Shown here in pieces: positions 6,107 through 7,127 of a DNA stretch of 7,127 bases (positions within the stretch are counted from its first letter, which is position 1; every line of letters starts with the position of its first letter). Source of the stretch: DASQQQ01 sp036390995 (GTDB taxonomy: Bacteria > Actinomycetota > UBA4738 > HRBIN12); contig DASWAT010000194.1 of assembly GCA_036390995.1 (NCBI GenBank), positions 1-7,127 on the forward strand. The letters are read 5' to 3'. The notes beneath the pieces were generated by a model. The model was not told the origin of the DNA. It was given only the letters and a program-made list of their open reading frames with translations, and ran no database searches. The translations under genes and the position numbers were made by a program.

Positions 6107-6839
6107 GGTGTCCCTCCTCGCCATGGATCCCCGATACGAGCGCCTCCTGGGATCCGTCGACCTCGCTCTGCACCCGCGTCAGGTGTTCGCGCATCCGCTG
6201 CCTGGCCCCGTCCGGGTCCCCAGCCGTTATCGCTTCGAAGATCTGACGATGCTGCTCGTTCGAGCGCTCGGGGCTGCCGGGGATCCGGTAGATGGACATC
6301 AGCGCCCGGCGGATGACGTCGCGGATCGCGTGCATGACGTGCAGGGCGATCCGATTGCCGGTCGCCGCCACCACCGCTTGGTGGAACTCCAGGTCCCCGG
6401 AGATGTAGCGGTCCTGGGAATCCAGGCCGGTCTCCATGGCCTCGATCGCCCGTCGCATCCGCTCGATGTCCCCCTCCCCGCGCCGCTCGGCCGCGAGCCC
6501 CGCGGTCTCGACCTCGAGGATCCTGCGTACCTCGAACAGCTCCCGGAGATCCCCGTCCTGCATGGCGAGGAGCAGGGCGAGCGAGGCGTTCAACGGGTTG
6601 CCGTAGTCGGCCACCTCGAACGCTCCGTGGCCCACCGACCGGATGAGACCCTGGGACTCCAGCATCCGCAGTGCCTCTCGGATGGACGAGCGCCCGACCC
6701 CATAGGACTCGGAGAGCTGTCGCTCGGCGGGAAGCGCGTCGCCGGGCTTCAGACGGCGGGCGGAGATCTCCTCGACGAGCCGTTCGGCGACGAGCTCGTA
6801 GACCTTCCGCCGCTCGATCGGACCCGTTCTCTGCTCCAC
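6099..6839 (-). CDS. GntR-family transcriptional regulator, FadR/FCD subfamily
   Basis: Probable local, metabolite-responsive repressor of the operon it heads; 246 aa, typical for the subfamily. A winged helix-turn-helix spans about residues 12-76: LKPGDALPAERQLSESYGV (30-48), then GRSSIREALRMLESQGLI (49-66) with the recognition helix. The C-terminal FCD domain (about 95-222) keeps the usual metal-site quartet D149, H153, H197 and H219 (DLEFH, EQHRQ, REHL), so the effector is likely a small carboxylic acid, as in FCD relatives. Start: GTG at 6839, preceded by GGAGGT at 6848-6843 with a short 3-base spacer. An ATG at 6938 would add 33 residues unlike the family and would place the promoter and operator inside the gene. 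It is followed by the dehydrogenase with an 8-base overlap. Self-regulation is inferred from the operator-like site upstream. Confidence 0.92.
   Translation of the reverse strand: MEQRTGPIERRKVYELVAERLVEEISARRLKPGDALPAERQLSESYGVGRSSIREALRMLESQGLIRSVGHGAFEVADYGNPLNASLALLLAMQDGDLRELFEVRRILEVETAGLAAERRGEGDIERMRRAIEAMETGLDSQDRYISGDLEFHQAVVAATGNRIALHVMHAIRDVIRRALMSIYRIPGSPERSNEQHRQIFEAITAGDPDGARQRMREHLTRVQSEVDGSQEALVSGIHGEEGHRG
6112..6118 (-). promoter_or_regulatory. Ribosome binding site that decides the dehydrogenase start
   Basis: AGGAGGG on the minus strand, 5 bases before the GTG at 6106. It lies within the last codons of the regulator gene, so the two genes are probably translationally coupled. 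It argues against the upstream ATG at 6124. Confidence 0.75.
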
Positions 6840-6880
6840 CCCACCTCCGCGCTCACGGAAACAGGTTGACTGTTTGTCTG

Positions 6881-6892
6881 ATGGTCGGACAT
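6881..6892. promoter_or_regulatory. Candidate GntR/FadR-type operator
   Basis: The 12 bases ATGGTCGGACAT contain the GT-N3-AC core (GTCGGAC, 6884-6890) seen in operators of the FadR branch of GntR regulators. A second, poorer copy, TTGTCTGAT, directly precedes it at 6874-6882, making a degenerate tandem. The site overlaps the -10/start region of the predicted promoter, where a repressor would block transcription. The core is short and could occur by chance, so this is a candidate only. Confidence 0.4.
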
Positions 6893-6920
6893 CCAAGACC
6901 CCGGGCGGGTGGCGTGTCAA
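6891..6920 (-). promoter_or_regulatory. Candidate promoter for the GntR-led operon
   Basis: A perfect sigma-70-type -35 box, TTGACA, occurs on the minus strand at 6920-6915. With an 18-base spacer the -10 would be TTGGAT (6896-6891), which is poor but keeps the outer T and the final AT. Transcription would start near 6885, about 45 bases before the GTG of the regulator, and the operator-like site sits across this region. The -35 is convincing; the -10 is weak. Confidence 0.4.
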
Positions 6921-6968
6921 GTTATCGATCGGCTTCATCCGCGGGGAGACGACGCCGGAGTAGAACCC

Positions 6969-7127
6969 TCAGGTGCGGCGTGTCTGCCACAACGGATCGA
7001 CCGGACCGATGCCCCCGCCCACCGGCAGCGCGTGCCGGATCGCCTCGGTCACGAAGGCCTTGCCCTCCCGAACCGCCGCCAACAGGTCGTCTCCACGAGC
7101 CAGGAAGGCCGCGATCGCCGAGGAGAG
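6969..7127 (-). CDS. thiD: Hydroxymethylpyrimidine/phosphomethylpyrimidine kinase ThiD, C-terminal part (runs off the window)
   Basis: Phosphorylates hydroxymethylpyrimidine (phosphate) in thiamine synthesis. Only the last 52 residues are present; the family is about 260-270 aa. The visible part starts in LSSAIAAFLARG, the C-terminal part of the GTGCT-LSSAIAA region of ThiD, then VREGKAFVTEAIRHALPVGGG and GPVDPLW, the usual ThiD ending (commonly GPVNHFW-like). It terminates with TGA at 6971-6969, 129 bases before the regulator. No regulatory link to the operon is visible, although the product of the pathway is the cofactor of the E1 enzyme encoded downstream. Confidence 0.85.
   Translation of the reverse strand, partial: LSSAIAAFLARGDDLLAAVREGKAFVTEAIRHALPVGGGIGPVDPLWQTRRT

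Larger units (their letters stand above)
6840..6968 (-). other. Intergenic region between thiD and the GntR gene
   Basis: 129 bases that hold the candidate promoter and operator listed separately, plus the regulator's ribosome site GGAGGT at 6848-6843. I see no clear terminator after thiD: no stable stem followed by a T-run. I also see no thiamine-pyrophosphate riboswitch-like sequence. Whether thiD reads through into the operon is open. Confidence 0.5.

Noticed and set aside
6840..6938. Longer GntR start at the ATG at 6938
   Set aside because: The extra 33 residues do not resemble the family, and the region holds the -35 box and operator-like site. GTG 6839 has a GGAGGT directly upstream.
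6840..6968. Possible thiamine-pyrophosphate riboswitch next to thiD
   Set aside because: The region is downstream of thiD in its own orientation, and I see no conserved TPP-aptamer sequence in it.
1..7127. CRISPR arrays, tRNA or rRNA genes, insertion sequences, phage or defence genes
   Set aside because: I read both strands for spaced repeats, terminal inverted repeats and transposase or nuclease motifs and found none; nearly all bases are covered by metabolic genes.

Overview
The window is GC-rich, with many GTG starts and tightly packed, overlapping genes. All supported genes lie on the minus strand, so transcription runs from high to low coordinates. Base composition, leaderless-style packing and protein flavour suggest a high-GC bacterium, most likely an actinomycetote or a similar uncultured lineage. 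That is an impression only, because nothing in the window fixes the taxonomy.

Layout in transcription order: (1) 7127-6969, the last 52 codons of thiD (HMP-phosphate kinase, thiamine synthesis). (2) 6968-6840, a 129-base gap with a consensus -35 element and a GntR-type operator-like site. (3) 6839-6099, a GntR/FCD regulator. (4) 6106-5225, a 3-hydroxyisobutyrate dehydrogenase-family NAD(P)-dependent reductase. (5) 5228-4218 and 4231-3206, the E1 alpha and E1 beta subunits of a thiamine-diphosphate 2-oxo acid dehydrogenase that most resembles acetoin dehydrogenase. (6) 3198-2917, a 93-aa ORF that looks like an internally deleted relic of an M24 peptidase-family gene. (7) 2913-1822, the lipoyl-bearing E2 acyltransferase. 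(8) 1821-1671, a 151-base gap with a GC hairpin and an 11-codon ORF. (9) 1670-444, a lipoprotein substrate-binding protein of the Liv type. (10) 443-336, a gap containing a very strong hairpin. (11) 335-1, the start of the LivH permease.

Genes 3 to 7 form one tight unit: overlaps of 8, 4 and 14 bases, then gaps of 7 and 3 bases. The picture is a regulated catabolic operon. A small organic or amino acid is captured by the binding protein and imported by an ABC transporter, a hydroxyacid is interconverted with its semialdehyde or keto form, and a 2-oxo acid (or acetoin-like ketone) is cleaved oxidatively to an acyl-CoA. No E3 (dihydrolipoyl dehydrogenase) is in view. The substrate cannot be settled from sequence: valine/branched-chain catabolism and an acetoin-like substrate both fit parts of the evidence.

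Most of the window is recognisable metabolism. The parts most worth a second look are the M24-like mini-ORF kept between E1 beta and E2, the strong intercistronic hairpin after the binding-protein gene, and the unusual pairing of an acetoin-type E1 with a hydroxyisobutyrate dehydrogenase-type enzyme.
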